The position numbers and the translations under genes are program-made. This document shows positions 51,096 to 63,500 of a DNA stretch of 64,000 nucleotides, piece by piece; position 1 is the first letter of the stretch, and each line of letters opens with the position of its first letter. Under the pieces are notes generated by a model. It saw only the letters and a list, made by a program, of their open reading frames with translations. It had not been told where the DNA came from and ran no database searches. The DNA comes from Loxodes magnus (taxonomy: Eukaryota > Ciliophora > Karyorelictea > Loxodida > Loxodidae), in the NCBI GenBank assembly GCA_946699065.1, contig CAMPDV010002018.1, forward strand, positions 24,487-88,486, given 5' to 3'.

Positions 51096-52025
51096 CATAA
51101 GATAAAAATAGATTATAGATTAATATTAAGTTAGGCGATCTTTGAAGAATTTCACCTCTTCCCGCCAATCACCGGATTGCTCCGGGATTAAATCAAAAAG
51201 TTTAAAAGTTTTTCCTCTCACATCCACTTGATCTTGTTATGACAAGTTCCATCATGCTTTCCGCGAAAATTTCTTCTTATAAATGGTTCCAATTTCCGTC
51301 ATTCATAGCCTTTCTTTTCTGTGCTTATTGCTTTCTCTATTTTTCCCAGTATTGGTTCTTGAAGCTCAGGAATTCCTTGCATTTTCTTCACAAGTGTCTC
51401 TCTGAATTGCAATAATAGCATCTTTTTACAATCTTGATTGGTTTGATCTTCTTCAAGTTCTTGTCAATTTCTTCAATCAGCATTGGGTCGCCTTTCTGAA
51501 TCATTTAGTTTCTCTTTTAGTCTCTCAAGTCTGTTGTCAAATTCAGTCTGATTTTAATGCTAATTCTGGGATTAGCTAGTTAATCCTACGATATGTTCCA
51601 GAAAGCATTCAGTTCTCGTTCTTAAGACATAAATCTTGACTCTATTCCTTCAGCTAGGTCAAGCTTTTCCATTAATTTGTCATTGTCTAACCTCTTCCTG
51701 GAGGTTTAGCACTACTCTGATGAGCTATTCCATGCTCATTTGGCCAGAAGGTTTGTACTCTGATACTTCTGGTGGAGAACGGACCTCATCTGTTTCCTCG
51801 GTTTCTCAGCTGAGATTGGAGTATCTATATGGGCTTTCTTCAATGCTTGCTTCCGCTCTTCTTGCTAAATTCCAGGTTGCTAGTTCAATATAGATTAGGT
51901 TTAAGACAGAGAAGATTATTAAGTCTTGGCTTCCTGCTTCCTCCCTTCCTTTTTGGCTTAGGAAGAGTTGGTATAGAAGCCTGATTTGAAACCTTCCACC
52001 ATTTTATTTCCATAAGATAAAAATA
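51096..52025 (-). mobile_element. Zinc-knuckle ORF1-only retroelement, copy D, with 15 bp TSD
   Basis: The insertion (51111-52010) interrupts the segmental repeat. The flanking CATAAGATAAAAATA occurs at 51096-51110 and 52011-52025, and once at the uninterrupted place in the second repeat copy (about 59820). The element is oriented on the minus strand and starts at ATGGTGGAAGG, as copy C does (ATGGTTGAAGG). C and D are clearly the same subfamily. Its 3' end is AT-rich but lacks a clean ATT array. Confidence 0.92.
51193..52002 (-). CDS. ORF1-like coiled-coil/CCHC zinc-knuckle protein (retroelement D)
   Basis: This frame of 269 codons starts MVEGFKSGFYTNSSQ, has a Gln/Lys-rich region, then LDLAEGIESRFMSQERELNAFWN (nearly the same in copy C). 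GDPMLIEEIDKNLKKIK follows, then the zinc knuckle CYYCNSERHLWRKC (51379-51420, CX2CX4HX4C) with Trp from TGA. It ends GCERKNFQTF followed by TGA. It is nucleic-acid-binding by family knowledge, and probably the RNP protein of the element. Between about codons 85 and 110 the sequence departs from copy C in a way that suggests paired indels. The frame still opens and closes correctly, so this copy may have been made recently. Confidence 0.75.
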
Positions 52026-52693
52026 TAAAAATATAAAATTAATTTTTGTTTTTGTATTAAATTAACTTCTCCGAATTAAAAATCACTTAGACTAAATAAT
52101 TTCAGAATAAAAACTAATTAATTAATTTTATAGCAATGTTTTTCAATAGCTTATTACATGAAAATAATTATTATATACAGATAGAATTATCAATCATTTA
52201 TATTGATTTTATTTAATATCATTAAGGTTAGAATCTTCTATCCCTTCTTGTTAATGTATAATAAATTTGAATCTAAGCTGTATTATTATATTTATGGTTT
52301 TAATATTCTAATAACTTTCTATTTATTTAATTTATTATTATATACTTAAAAAATTGCTTAATAACCTCACTTCCCTTACTTTATTTAATTATTTATACTT
52401 TAATTGATTGCCTTTATCTAAGCATCTTTTTAGAGTAAAACAAAGCTAATTAACTAGGCATTCTATTAATTCCTTATTTTTAGAGAAAAAAGTTTATATT
52501 AAATCATTCTATTGACTATTTAAATATATTGTCTCCACTCTTTTCTGTGAACATTTTATTAATTTATGTCTATATTAGTTATAAATAACTAAATAATTAA
52601 ATTTCCTATCTAGAAGAATTTAAATTGATATTAATAGACCAACAAGTGTTTAGAACCATTTAGATATAGCTTAAATAATGAGTATAGTAACTG

Positions 52694-53697
52694 TATAGCA
52701 TATTAATAATAATAATAATAATATTAATTTTGAGTTTTCCGTTTTAGGGATTTCCAACCCCGTCAGGAGGACAGCAGTTCGAGCTCCCTGCTGTTAAAAA
52801 TAAATGTTTGGGACGTCCAATTTTAGCGAGATTAGGAAACTCGGGTTTCTCCAGGTTTTCCTTCCTTTTACTTGATATGGTTCCATCTTGATCTTGTATA
52901 TTGAACCATCTGGGTTGCAATACATTCTTTTCATTATTGCTTCTTCTTTTTTCTTCTTTTTTTGTTCTTTTATCCAATAGTTTCTTTATTTCTATTAGAA
53001 TTTCTAACACTTCCAATAAAAATGTCATACGCTTCCACAGCAGAAACATTTCTTTTTTATTTTAAATTATTTTCCTTGATCTGTTTGCTCTTTCTAGGCT
53101 TCAATTTCCATTTGTATAGCACCAGTTTCACTTTACTCTTTCTTAAAAGTTTACAATTTCTCTTCTACTTTTCCAAGTCTGTTATCCAGTTCAGTCTGTT
53201 TCTAAAGCTAATTTTAGGATTCACTAATCTGACTTTGTGAGAAATTCCAAAAGGCGTTAAGATCTCTTTCCTAGGACATAAGTCTTGACTCAATTCCTTC
53301 TGCTAGGTCTAGCTTTGCCATCAGCATATTATTGTCCTTCTTCAATCTCTTGACCTCTTCCAGGAGGTTCAGTACCACTTTGATGAGCTACTCCATGCTC
53401 ATCTGGCCAGAAGGTTTGTACTTTGATACCTCCTGGTGGAGAACAGAATTCATCTGTTTCCTCGGTTTCTCGCTTGAGGTTGGAGTTTCCGTGTGTATAT
53501 TCTTCAAGGATGGCTTTCGTTCGTTTTGTTAGATTCCAAGTTGTTAGTTCAGTATTGGTTAAGGTTGTGATAGAGAAGATTGTTAAGATTATTAAGATTT
53601 TGTTTCTTGCTTCCTCCCTTCCTTTTAGGTTTAGGAAGAGGAGATATAGAAACCTGACTTGAAACCTTCAACCATTTTTTTTATAGCATATTAATAA
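52694..53697 (-). mobile_element. Zinc-knuckle ORF1-only retroelement, copy C, with 16 bp TSD and (ATT)n tail
   Basis: The insertion (52710-53681) is flanked by TATAGCATATTAATAA at 52694-52709 and 53682-53697. The second segmental-repeat copy has this once (about 60504-60519), giving a precise empty site. On the minus strand the element runs from ATGGTTGAAGG to an ATT array (52705-52722). With copy D it is the second independent insertion in the same 1.35 kb repeat copy. Confidence 0.93.
52710..53675 (-). CDS. ORF1-like coiled-coil/CCHC zinc-knuckle protein (retroelement C)
   Basis: From ATG 53675 the frame stays in phase through a Gln/Ser/Lys N-terminus (MVEGFKSGFYISSSQTQ), a long coiled-coil region (NLLEEVKRLKKDNNMLMAKL; IESRLMSQERDLNAFWN; QTELDNRLGKVEEKLQTF) and the zinc knuckle CFCCGSVWHFYWKC (53007-53048, CX2CX4HX4C, Trp before the His = TGA at 53025-53027). 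This is the best-preserved copy of the family. After the knuckle come basic residues (KEQKKKKKEE), and the frame runs on into the ATT tail without a TGA, so the exact C-terminus is not settled. A shift of frame after the knuckle would also give a plausible tail ending near 52744. Confidence 0.75.
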
Positions 53698-53707
53698 AAG
53701 TAGATCA

Positions 53708-56700
53708 TTATAATTCCTTTTTATAGATTGACTTTAACCTATTTGATTTTTAACTCTATTTTGAATTTGCTTTTTTACTGAAAGGGTAACTATTAAGTTT
53801 TTTCAATAAATTAAAGTAATTAATTATACAGTCCTAATTTAAATTTTGCTTAGAAAAAGTTCTAATATGGATATTTAAGCCTTCTGATTTAATTTTTGCG
53901 TATTTAAATATGAAAATTTTGATTAAAGCTAATTATGAATCTTTATAAACTTTACTGAATAATGATTTCCATATATTTTCCTCATATTTAAGAATTTAAA
54001 TTACATAATATGAAAATCAATATTCTAAAAATTTAGGCGAAGAGTATTATTAAACTATTTAAGGGAAAATTTACCATCTCATTTAACTCTTACAAGATAC
54101 AGGGATAGAGATCTACATAAAGTATCTTAAGAGCATAGTTTTTAATAATATTTGATGCTATACTCAAGATAAAGTACCTTAATCTATTAGCAATTTAACT
54201 TATTTATGATTAAGTCTAGATGAACCTTCTATGACTTAATCATAACTAAAGCAGTAGAATATCAGATAACTTTTTATGAAAATAGATTCTGTCTTAACTT
54301 TTTTCAGGGAAGCTGCCACTTTTGATATCTATCTTACTTATTTTTTATCAGCAGTGAATTAAATTAGGAATTAAGTGAAATTTTACTTAGATTACTAAGA
54401 TAATTTTCATTAAAGTAAATAGGAGTAAAAATAAAGTTGCTATATTGTGATTAATAGAGTATGTACTTTAATTCTAAGTAATTCTGAGATTATAGAGAAA
54501 TTAAGCAAAAGAGCTAACTATGACGAAAAGAAAAATAGAATAAATGCTGTGGTTATCTATTACTAGCTAATCATAAATCATCTAAGCATGCTTTATTTAT
54601 AATTAGCATAGTATTATGGCTACCTATAAAAATTCAGCAGCTTTGCTTAGAAAATATAATCAATGTATTACATTAAATTCTTAGCAAAATTTAATCTTAA
54701 GAATATACTAGTACAAAAGAATGACTAGATCTATATTTATTAAAATTAATAATGAAAACCATTAAGGTTAAAGATGTATAGGATAGAAAAGAGATTTAAA
54801 TATAATTAAAAATCTGAAAACTTTAAAATGATAAAGGTATTTTAGTAATTAATTTAGATAAGCATTTAATAAATGAATAGAGCATGCTTTTTCTGATGTA
54901 AATATACAATAAAAAAAATTAAATTTATTTATTTTCAATGTAATGAGCATAAATAAACTATTAAGTGCATAAAGCAGATGCTTCTGTAAGATAAAAGTGA
55001 AAACGTTTTATTATAATTTAATACTTTAATTAGAAAAAGAAGAGCAAAGATTGCTTATATATTTTACTTTTATGATAAACATATTTGTCATAATAAAAGA
55101 AATATAAAGGCTTTAGGAACTTAAGTCATAATAGATATCACTTATCTGTTTTATAATTATTTTTTAACATGCTATATAACTAAGTTTAGAGTTCTGATTA
55201 TCTTTTTTATTAAATCAAATAAAAAATTATTGCAGAAGGGAAAAAATCCAATTAAATAAAAAAGGCTTATATATAATTCATATACTTAAAGTGCCTGATT
55301 ATAGAAAATGATCAATCTTGATTGAAATCAATCTATTTTTTATTTTTAAAACTCTTATTGAATTAAAATAATTTTTAGAACCCTTAGTTCACTTTATTTT
55401 AAATTAGATCTCTATATTTTAGGTTTGATTTATTTATCAAGAATGATATTATGTTTGCAATAATTTTTCATAATGATTTTTTTCGCCTAAGATAAATGTT
55501 CAATCTATTTTTAAATTAATATTACTATTTAGCTTATTTTATCTAAAATAGAGCTTCATATTAGTTTGATACTTTTCTTATATTTGTTTTTATGCTTACC
55601 CTAAATGACTGCGTAATGTTCTTGTCTAGATTACAATTGTTTCAGATATATGATGAGGTTGCCTAAAAAATTTAAAGGAGATTGCGATGCTTTGCAATCC
55701 TTCTAAGTGTTTCTTTACGTTAAAAAGAAAAAACATAATTTAAATTAACACATTCTCTTGATAGTAATCAGTCAATTTCAAATATAGGAATCCTGATATT
55801 TATAAAGAATCATTTGCATGTCATAGTTCCATTATTATAAAACAGTTAATTAAACTCAAAACATAATCAACTTCATATTTGGGAAGATCTGAAAAGATCT
55901 AAATTGCAAAACTAAATTAGAAATTAAAGAAGAAAATTTGCAAAAAAAAGCAAGAAAGTTCAGATAATGATTTTAATTATTATAAAGCTTTTAGAGTATG
56001 AATGATTTACTTGAGACAAATCATTTTAAAGAAGGTAAAACTAATTTTTAGAATAGCCTGATTTATATCTATTTTCTCTTAAATTTTAAAGGAAATATTA
56101 TAATAAAGCAATCATTTAAATTGTGTATCATAACCATAAGCCTAAAAAATATTTTAAGCATGTGACTAAATCCTAAAATAATAATTCTACTCATAAACCG
56201 CGAAGTTAGATTAAAGCTATAATCAAATTAATAAACTATTTAATTTCCTTCCTTTTTATAATACAAATTAAAAGCATCACTTTAAATTTAAAATCTGATA
56301 GATAGGAGAAAAAAATTTAAACTCAGACTTTAATAAGAGAGATTGAATAATGAAGAGGATTATTATATCATGTTATAATAAGGAAACTAACCTTTTTATT
56401 AGTATTTCATTTAAATTATTTTAATTAGCACTAAAAATAAAATGGTCACTATAACTTTTAATTTACTTTGAAAGCAAAAGGTATAAAAGCTGATTTAATT
56501 GAATAAAATAAAGAAATTTAAGTTAAGAGAATAGAATAATGATATTGTAAGATTCTAGTAGATTATCTTAGTCAATAATATGTTTTAGCTTTATAAGTAT
56601 GATAATTATTAAAATAAATATCTAATGCCAGATTTTTAGAGTATCTAGTCTTCATCTTATAATAGAAGAAATTAACTTAAACTATTCTCCTAACCAAAAC

Positions 56701-57499
56701 TAAAATGCTAGTATTATTAATTTATTTTATCTAAACAATATTTGCTTTATTATAAATGCCTTTATGGATCTAAAATAACTTTAAGATATAATGAGATTAT
56801 CAATTTAAGTTAAATGAGAAAATGCTTCTTTAAGATTTAATTATTAATAAAGAGTTAGAATTAGAAGAACGAGCAAAGAACTTTCAAAATAATCTAAACT
56901 AGATTCAAAGAAAATCAAAACCTTTTTAAATATTTTAAACCTATAATTCAAGGAATTTTTCCTTTATCACATATAAAAACAAAGCTTTTAAATAAAAAGC
57001 AATCCAGAACAATTTCCATTATTATAAGATTTATAAAAAATGTTAAATAACTTTATAAAATAATACTTGTGAATAATAAATATTTAAAGGAAAATCTTTG
57101 CTTACTTGAAAATAATAATTACTTAGCTTTTATCTAGCTATAAAATAAGTTTTTCATTTTTAACGTCTTGATTTAATAAATAATTTTACTTTTTAAATAA
57201 CAATCTTCATATGAAAAAAGTTATTTTTATTTAGTTTAGCTTTCTTAATTAAAAAAAATTCACTTCATGATAAACAAAAAATGATCATCAGATTTATCTT
57301 ATTTATTTTAATTTTCTATGGAAATACGCTGAAAAAAGGTTTTTATATTATGTTAATTAATTAGGTAGAAGTTAAAAGAAGCATTATACCTAGCTAAAAG
57401 AATTAAATTTATAACTTTTAGATGCAAACATTTATAAAAACAATGTAAGTAAAGAAAATAAATAATTAAGAAACAAAAACATAATTATTAAAATAAACT
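53708..57499. other. AT-rich intergenic DNA with diverged repeat traces
   Basis: I recognise no gene. 53830-53912 resembles 60645-60728. Parts of 53990-54470 (CTATTTAAG, CTATATTGTG and surrounding strings in the same order) resemble 63720-63900. An older repeat family therefore seems to extend beyond the 1.35 kb unit. Confidence 0.5.
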
Positions 57500-58549
57500 T
57501 CAAACGTTTGTTTTTTACTAGTCAGCTTGGCCCTTTAATATCCAGTATAAATAGGCAAACAGTAAAATGAAAACACTTAAGAATAGTAATATCATCTATT
57601 CCTAAATCTAGCTGTTTTCTTTCTAACCGGGATTTTCTTCATTTTCACTCTCGCCTAAATTTGTGAATAACGATATTTCACTGCTAATATCAGATAATTT
57701 TTAATTTGTTTACTCATTAGATGTACTCTCTTCCTCACTTATAATTTCTAACTGTGTTGAAATGAACTAGTTTAAACTAGAAGGAACACTTAAGTTTACT
57801 TTTTTGAAATTTGTTTCTTATTGAAAAGAATTATTTTCTATTTCATATTTTTCATCTTCCATTGATTTGCTTTATTTTAGAATATGCTTTTAATTATTTT
57901 CATCCATTAAACCAGACTTACATTTTAATACAGGAACTTTTCGCCCTCGATAAGGTTTTATCAGGGTTAAATCTTTTAGAAGAGATTTTTCTGAATTTTA
58001 GCTTTGCTACTTTTATTAATTTTAGCCCTTCTAATATTTGCTTAGAGTTTAAGAAGGCTTTTTTATTTCTTTAATATTGGTCAAATTTTTCTTCTTTTGA
58101 GCTGGAGTTTGACCTTATAAAACTTAATTGGATTAAAGGTTTTCTTGAGACAAACTTGTTTAGAGATTTTTAGTCTGATTTTATTTAATTTTTTTATTAG
58201 AATGATACTTTTTAATTTCTTGCAGAGAACCCCAGTTAGGCTACTAAATATCTTTAGACTCTACTATAAAATTATGTTGAGTGATTTATTTTCATTAATT
58301 TATCACTTTTTGAACTTTCAAATGCTTCAAAGTCTAAAATTTCTCAGATTTTAGACCTTAAAGTATATTAATTTATTTAAACTTGAAATTCCTTGAGATA
58401 TCCTGGTCATTGCTGGTTATATTTGGGAAGAGTTACTTATGAAGTGCAGAAATATCTGATAGATCCTTACCAACTACTTTGCTTAGCTTCGATTTCAATT
58501 TTGGAATGGTTTATACGCTTGTTGAGGTATTATATTAACTTCTGCTCAT
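57500..58549 (-). CDS. Unknown protein with single C-terminal membrane segment
   Basis: This minus-strand gene encodes 349 residues, from ATGAGCAGAAGT to TGA. One in-frame TGA reads as Trp (VINQWKQITQ, about residue 99). The first 200 residues are Lys/Gln/Ser-rich with no fold I recognise (STSVQTIPKLKSKLSKVVG; NWGSLQEIKKYHSNKK). A short basic motif KPYRGRKVPVLKCKS follows. Next comes an acidic Ser/Glu/Asn-rich stretch (IISEEESTSNEQ; NLGESENEENPG), then a 20-residue hydrophobic helix (MILLFLSVFILLFAYLYW, about 319-338) and a short polar end. This is the layout of a tail-anchored membrane protein with its bulk in the cytosol. TGA depletion, amino-acid makeup and the clean helix support a gene; the function is unknown. 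Confidence 0.75.
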
Positions 58550-59187
58550 TTTATAACGGGAAGCTTGAATTTAACTAATTAAAGAGTAAATACATCTAAT
58601 TTAAAATGTCAGCTTAAATAAATAAAATAGAAGTAGAGTATTAAAGGAATAGCTTATTACAAAAATTGGAGATAGAAACTGGGAATTATGGAATTAGCAG
58701 ACAAGAAATTTAGATTCTTATTGATTAAATAATTCTTTTAATTAGCTTGATTAGCGTTTTAGCTTAAGTTTAGCTTTTAGTATTATCGATGTAAGCTATA
58801 AACATTTAAATTTATACTTTAATTAAAATTAAAGAAGAGTTATTAAATACATTTTCATAAAGTACTAAATTAAATTAGATTTTTATACCAATGCATGTTG
58901 AAATAAAAAAGAGAATATTCAGCTAAAAATTTAAACTGTACAGCAAAAGATAACTGCGAGGCTTTTATTAAAGCAATAGAAAGTCCAATTAATTAAGACT
59001 ACGATTACTCTTTTAATGCTCCAAATTGAATAATAAAAGAATTATTAATTAATAATCAAAGTTCAGACTATAATCTGAATGTAATTTAAATATAATATTA
59101 ATATAATTAGCAAATGTATATCAGTCTCAAATTTATCCTTACAGCAATTTAAATTAATTTAAATTTGATTGTATCTTAATATAAAAT
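58550..59187. other. AT-rich intergenic DNA
   Basis: Nothing is recognised between the membrane-protein gene (its 5' side) and segmental repeat copy 2. Confidence 0.5.
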
Positions 59188-60529
59188 TTTTATAGTTGGT
59201 ATATTAATTCAAATATCTATGCATTGTCTCATGCATAGGCTCTTAGTTTAATATGACATTTTTTTAATTCAAACCTTAAAATTAAATTTTTCCTTATTGC
59301 ATTCATTAAAATTCAACTTATTTAGTTAGCTATTTAAAGGATAAGCAATGCTTATAGCTTCCAAAATATAAAATGCTACATTCTCTTATAATTTATACTT
59401 AAATCTTTTTAAAATATTAGGATTATAATTTAAGATTGAAGGTTAGATCTTAAAGAATCTTGCCAATTATTACAAAGGGATTTTAGTATGAAATTGTAGT
59501 ATCACAGCATATACTTCACTAGTCAAAATACTCAAGATATAATTTTATAATTCAGCTTAAGCTTTTTCCTCTATTAAATGTAAATTTTCATTTATGATAC
59601 AAATATAACTTTTTTCTTAGATAATAATCTAGTCTTTCAGCAAGGCCAGACTATCAATAAATAAACTCATAAGGTAAGCAGCTGATACTTAAACTCTTGG
59701 TATCTTTTAATTTAAATGCTTCTTTATGAATGATATAGCGGAATAAATGATTTAAAAGTAGTTTTAATGGAATATCTTCCAATATCATATTAAATAAGTA
59801 GATTTATATATAGCTATTATCATAAGATAAAAATATAAAAATATAAAATTAATTTTTGTTTTTGTATTAGATTAACTTCTCCGAATTAAAAATCACTTAG
59901 ACTAAATAATTTCAGCATAAAAACTAATTAATTAATTTTATAGCAATGTTTTTCAATAGCTTATTACATGAAAATAATTATTATATACAGATAGAATTAT
60001 CAATCATTTATATTGATTTTATTTAATATCATTAAGGTTAGAATCTTCTATCCCTTCTTGTTAATGTATAATAAATTTGAATCTAAGCTGTATTATTATA
60101 TTTATGGTTTTAATATTCTAATAACTTTCTATTTATTTAATTTATTATTATATACTTAAAAAATTGCTTAATAACCTCACTTCCCTTACTTTATTTAATT
60201 ATTTATACTTTAATTGATTGCCTTTATCTAGGCATCTTTTTAGAGTAAAACAAAGCTAATTAACTAGGCATTCTATTAATCCCTTATTTTTAGAGGAACA
60301 AGTTTATATTAAATCATTCTATTGACTATTTAAATATATTGTCTCCACTCTTTTCTGTGAACATTTTATTAATTTATGTCTATATTAGTTATAAATAACT
60401 AAATAATTAAATTTCCTATCTAGAAGAATTTAAATTGATATTAATAGACCAACAAGTGTTTAGAACCATTTAGATATAGCTTAAATAATGAGTATAGTAA
60501 CTGTATAGCATATTAATAAAAGTAGATCA
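59188..60529 (+). repeat. Segmental repeat, copy 2 (uninterrupted)
   Basis: This is a 1.34 kb direct copy of 50474-53707 without the two retroelements, so it preserves both empty insertion sites (about 59820 and 60504). It differs from copy 1 by few substitutions and by a 12-base extra unit, TGTCTCATGCAT, near 59228 that duplicates the adjacent ATGCAT context. It has no coding motif. Confidence 0.92.
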
Positions 60530-63500
60530 AATTAGCCCTTTTTTAAGTTAGCTCTTTTAATCTATAATTCTAATATTTTTTAATTTAACTTTGCTTAATA
60601 CGTAGATTTAATACCTTCATCAAAGCTAAGCAAATAGATATTATTATCCTAATTTAAATTTTACTTAGAAATAGTTCTAATATAGCTGTATTAAGCTACC
60701 CTATTTAATTTTTCCAGATTTTAAATATGAAAGAAATAGTTAAAGCTTAGTAGTTTAAAAAATTATAGAGTGTTGAATGTATTTGTTACAATATCTAAAA
60801 TATTCTTAAGAAAAGAAAACTAAGAATTAAAACTCTTTTATACAAGCCTGATTTAGAGCTTGCGTAATAGTTTTTTTAATTGAGCAGTGTCTATTATAAG
60901 TTCGTATTATATAAGATTATAATTTTAAAATGCTGCTATAAGTATATTCAATTTTGATTGAAATATTTGAATATTCAGAAGAATTAAAGTGGAGGGTTAG
61001 ATAAAAATTTTAAATTATACCTAATTAATATGACAAAATCATTCAGATTTATTCTTTTTGAAAGACTTTAAAAGTAAAATTTAATGAAACATACTAAAAG
61101 CAGATTGTATTGTAATTAAATCTAATTTTTTAACTTTTAAAAATCTATTTATTAGTTAATCTCAAAAGTGAGATTCTAATGATATCACTCTAATTAGAAG
61201 CAAATATCTCATAATGAGCAGAAATAATTTTTAGAAAAATTGGAAGAAAGAAATTTAGCCTAATTAAAGTTAAATTAAGCAAAATTTAGATTTTTTAAAT
61301 TAAAAGGATTCAATCAAGCATTTTTTAATTATTCCTTGAACATTCGACTTTTTTTAAGAACAAAGGTTAGTATGCAAAGAATTTTGTTTTATAAAGAATT
61401 TTTCGAGTATAATATTTTAAGATAGAGTATTGATGAAATTTTATTTTAGGACGTATTTTAAAATTTTAGCCATCTATCGTATGCTTAATTTTTATTTATA
61501 TTTCTTCAATTATCGAATGCTTTTCGCTAGAAGTCTGTTTTTCTTTCTTTATCCCAGTATTCAAAAGTAAATTGAAAACACCTAAAAGATTTAAGTTATT
61601 TATTGATTTATTTTAAGTTTAAATAAGGTCTGAAAATAATCTAAAAAGAACTTTCTAACTTATACTTAAGAAACAAAAAAGAATAAATAAATCCTAGAAG
61701 ATATTTATCTTAAGATTAAAAAAACATGGTCTAGCATAAAGCAAAAACATTAATAAATAACTTGATTTTAAGAATGATTGAGGGAAAAATAAATCCATCA
61801 GTAATATTTGAATAAAGAGGACTTAAAAAATAATTATTTTTAGAATGAACAAAGATAAAAGAAGAAGAGAAACTAAACTAAAAAAAATCAAATAAAAACA
61901 ATAATGAAGACCTAAGAGTTTCAGAATGAGAGTGATATCATAAAAATTATTTTATTAAGCTGAAAGGCGAATATTATTTAATTTAATTTAATTTAATTCT
62001 AACTTATACTATTTTTACGTTTTTATCACTAAGATGCTGCAACTAATTATTTATATTATTGAGAATATTAATTGGAAACTTTTTTAATCCTTGACTAATG
62101 ACTTTTCTAATAAGATAATATATTCATCTTCAAGTCTAGTTGCTTTACAGTTATGCAAGCATATAAATTTTTGAATTTGGTTTTGAACAAAATTCAAAGA
62201 AGATATCATTCGAAATTTCCTGCTTGCTGATTTGGTGAAATTTATTTAGATTAGTTCTCAATTTTAGTTGTAAAAAAGGAATTTTGCTGTCAAACTACTA
62301 CCAGATTCATCTTTGATAGTTTAAGTTATCTATGCTCGAGATTTCTTTCGAGAGTGTATTTTAAATAAACAATAAATCTTGCCTGAGATGATATAACTTT
62401 TCCGATATATCTTAGACAAATAATCCTTTATTATCATTAGTATTCTAACATCCTGTATATATGTTTGGATTCAACTTAACTCATCTCTTATTATTTTTTA
62501 AGCTTTACACTCTAATCATTGCTTTTTTAGCCTTTTAAGGGTTTATACTCACTAATTCTGATTAATAACTTCAAATTATTCCAATTTTTATATAAACCGA
62601 AGGAAAACTTATTAGTAAAACAATCTGCAAAGTTAAAGAATCTGCTTAAAAGAGCAATTTGCATAGATATTCACTAAAAGCATAAAAAATATTTAATTTT
62701 AATAACAAAGGCAATTTATTTAACTAATATAGCATACGTATAATCAGAAGTAGTCCTTTACAATAACAATTAAGGCCCTAGTAATTTAAAGATAATTCAT
62801 TATCTTAATATTTTCTTATATCCAAGTGATAGAAATCTAATTTAAAACAATACATAATCATTTGTATTACTAGAGAATAAAAAGCTTATTTGATATAAAT
62901 AAAAAATCCTACTTATAAATATTTGAAGACCCAAATATGTATTTATTTATACACTATAGACAGGTAGAAGTTTATAATAAATTAAATTTTAGCTTAGCTA
63001 TATAGTATTAGCTATCTAAAATTATGTGTATTTATATTCCTATTATGATCAATGCTAGCAATCATGCGTTTATCTATGCAAGTACAAAATTTACGAAGAA
63101 AGAATAAAGGTATATAAGTAATTTTAGAATAAAACTAAAGAAAGATAAATTCAGACTGGTTTATTATATTCTTTTAGGTTTTAATTAGCAAGGGTTACAG
63201 CGTTTGCTACAAATGTAAAATATCTATTTTAATTTTATAGCTTTTGATATATATTCTTAGCAATATAATAATTTAGTTAACTAAAGTTAAGATCTCTAGC
63301 AATCAAAGTTAAGAACTGTATTTAATATAGCATTTTCATTATAAATGGAATCCTTTTATAATATCCCTATTTATATCTCTATTAGTGCTTTTTATTAAAT
63401 CTACTTCTATAGGTAAATCCTCTTATTTATAAAAAGAATATAGCGCAATGTCATCTAAAAGTAACTTAATAGTTTAAATATTATTACTTAAATTTAAAAA

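Larger units (their letters stand above)
50474..53707 (+). repeat. Segmental repeat, copy 1 (interrupted by two retroelements)
   Basis: Starting at TTTTATAGTTGGTATATTAA, this copy matches 59188-60529 in the same orientation. Removing the two insertions 51111-52010 and 52710-53681 restores continuous similarity up to CATATTAATAAAAGTAGATC. Weaker similarity goes on past the end (53830-53912 against 60645-60728). The repeat unit has no protein motif. It is either an old AT-rich mobile element or part of a segmental duplication. Confidence 0.9.

Noticed and set aside
51636-53662. Several plus-strand frames of 60-90 codons
   Set aside because: They are antisense to the zinc-knuckle ORFs of retroelements C and D.
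55680-55705. GATTGC..GCAATC hairpin as a terminator or RNA gene
   Set aside because: A 6 bp stem in AT-rich DNA with no supporting context is expected by chance.
57811-58578. Three short plus-strand frames without standard stops
   Set aside because: They are antisense to the 57500-58549 minus-strand gene, whose sense frame has a single TGA and a coherent C-terminal helix.
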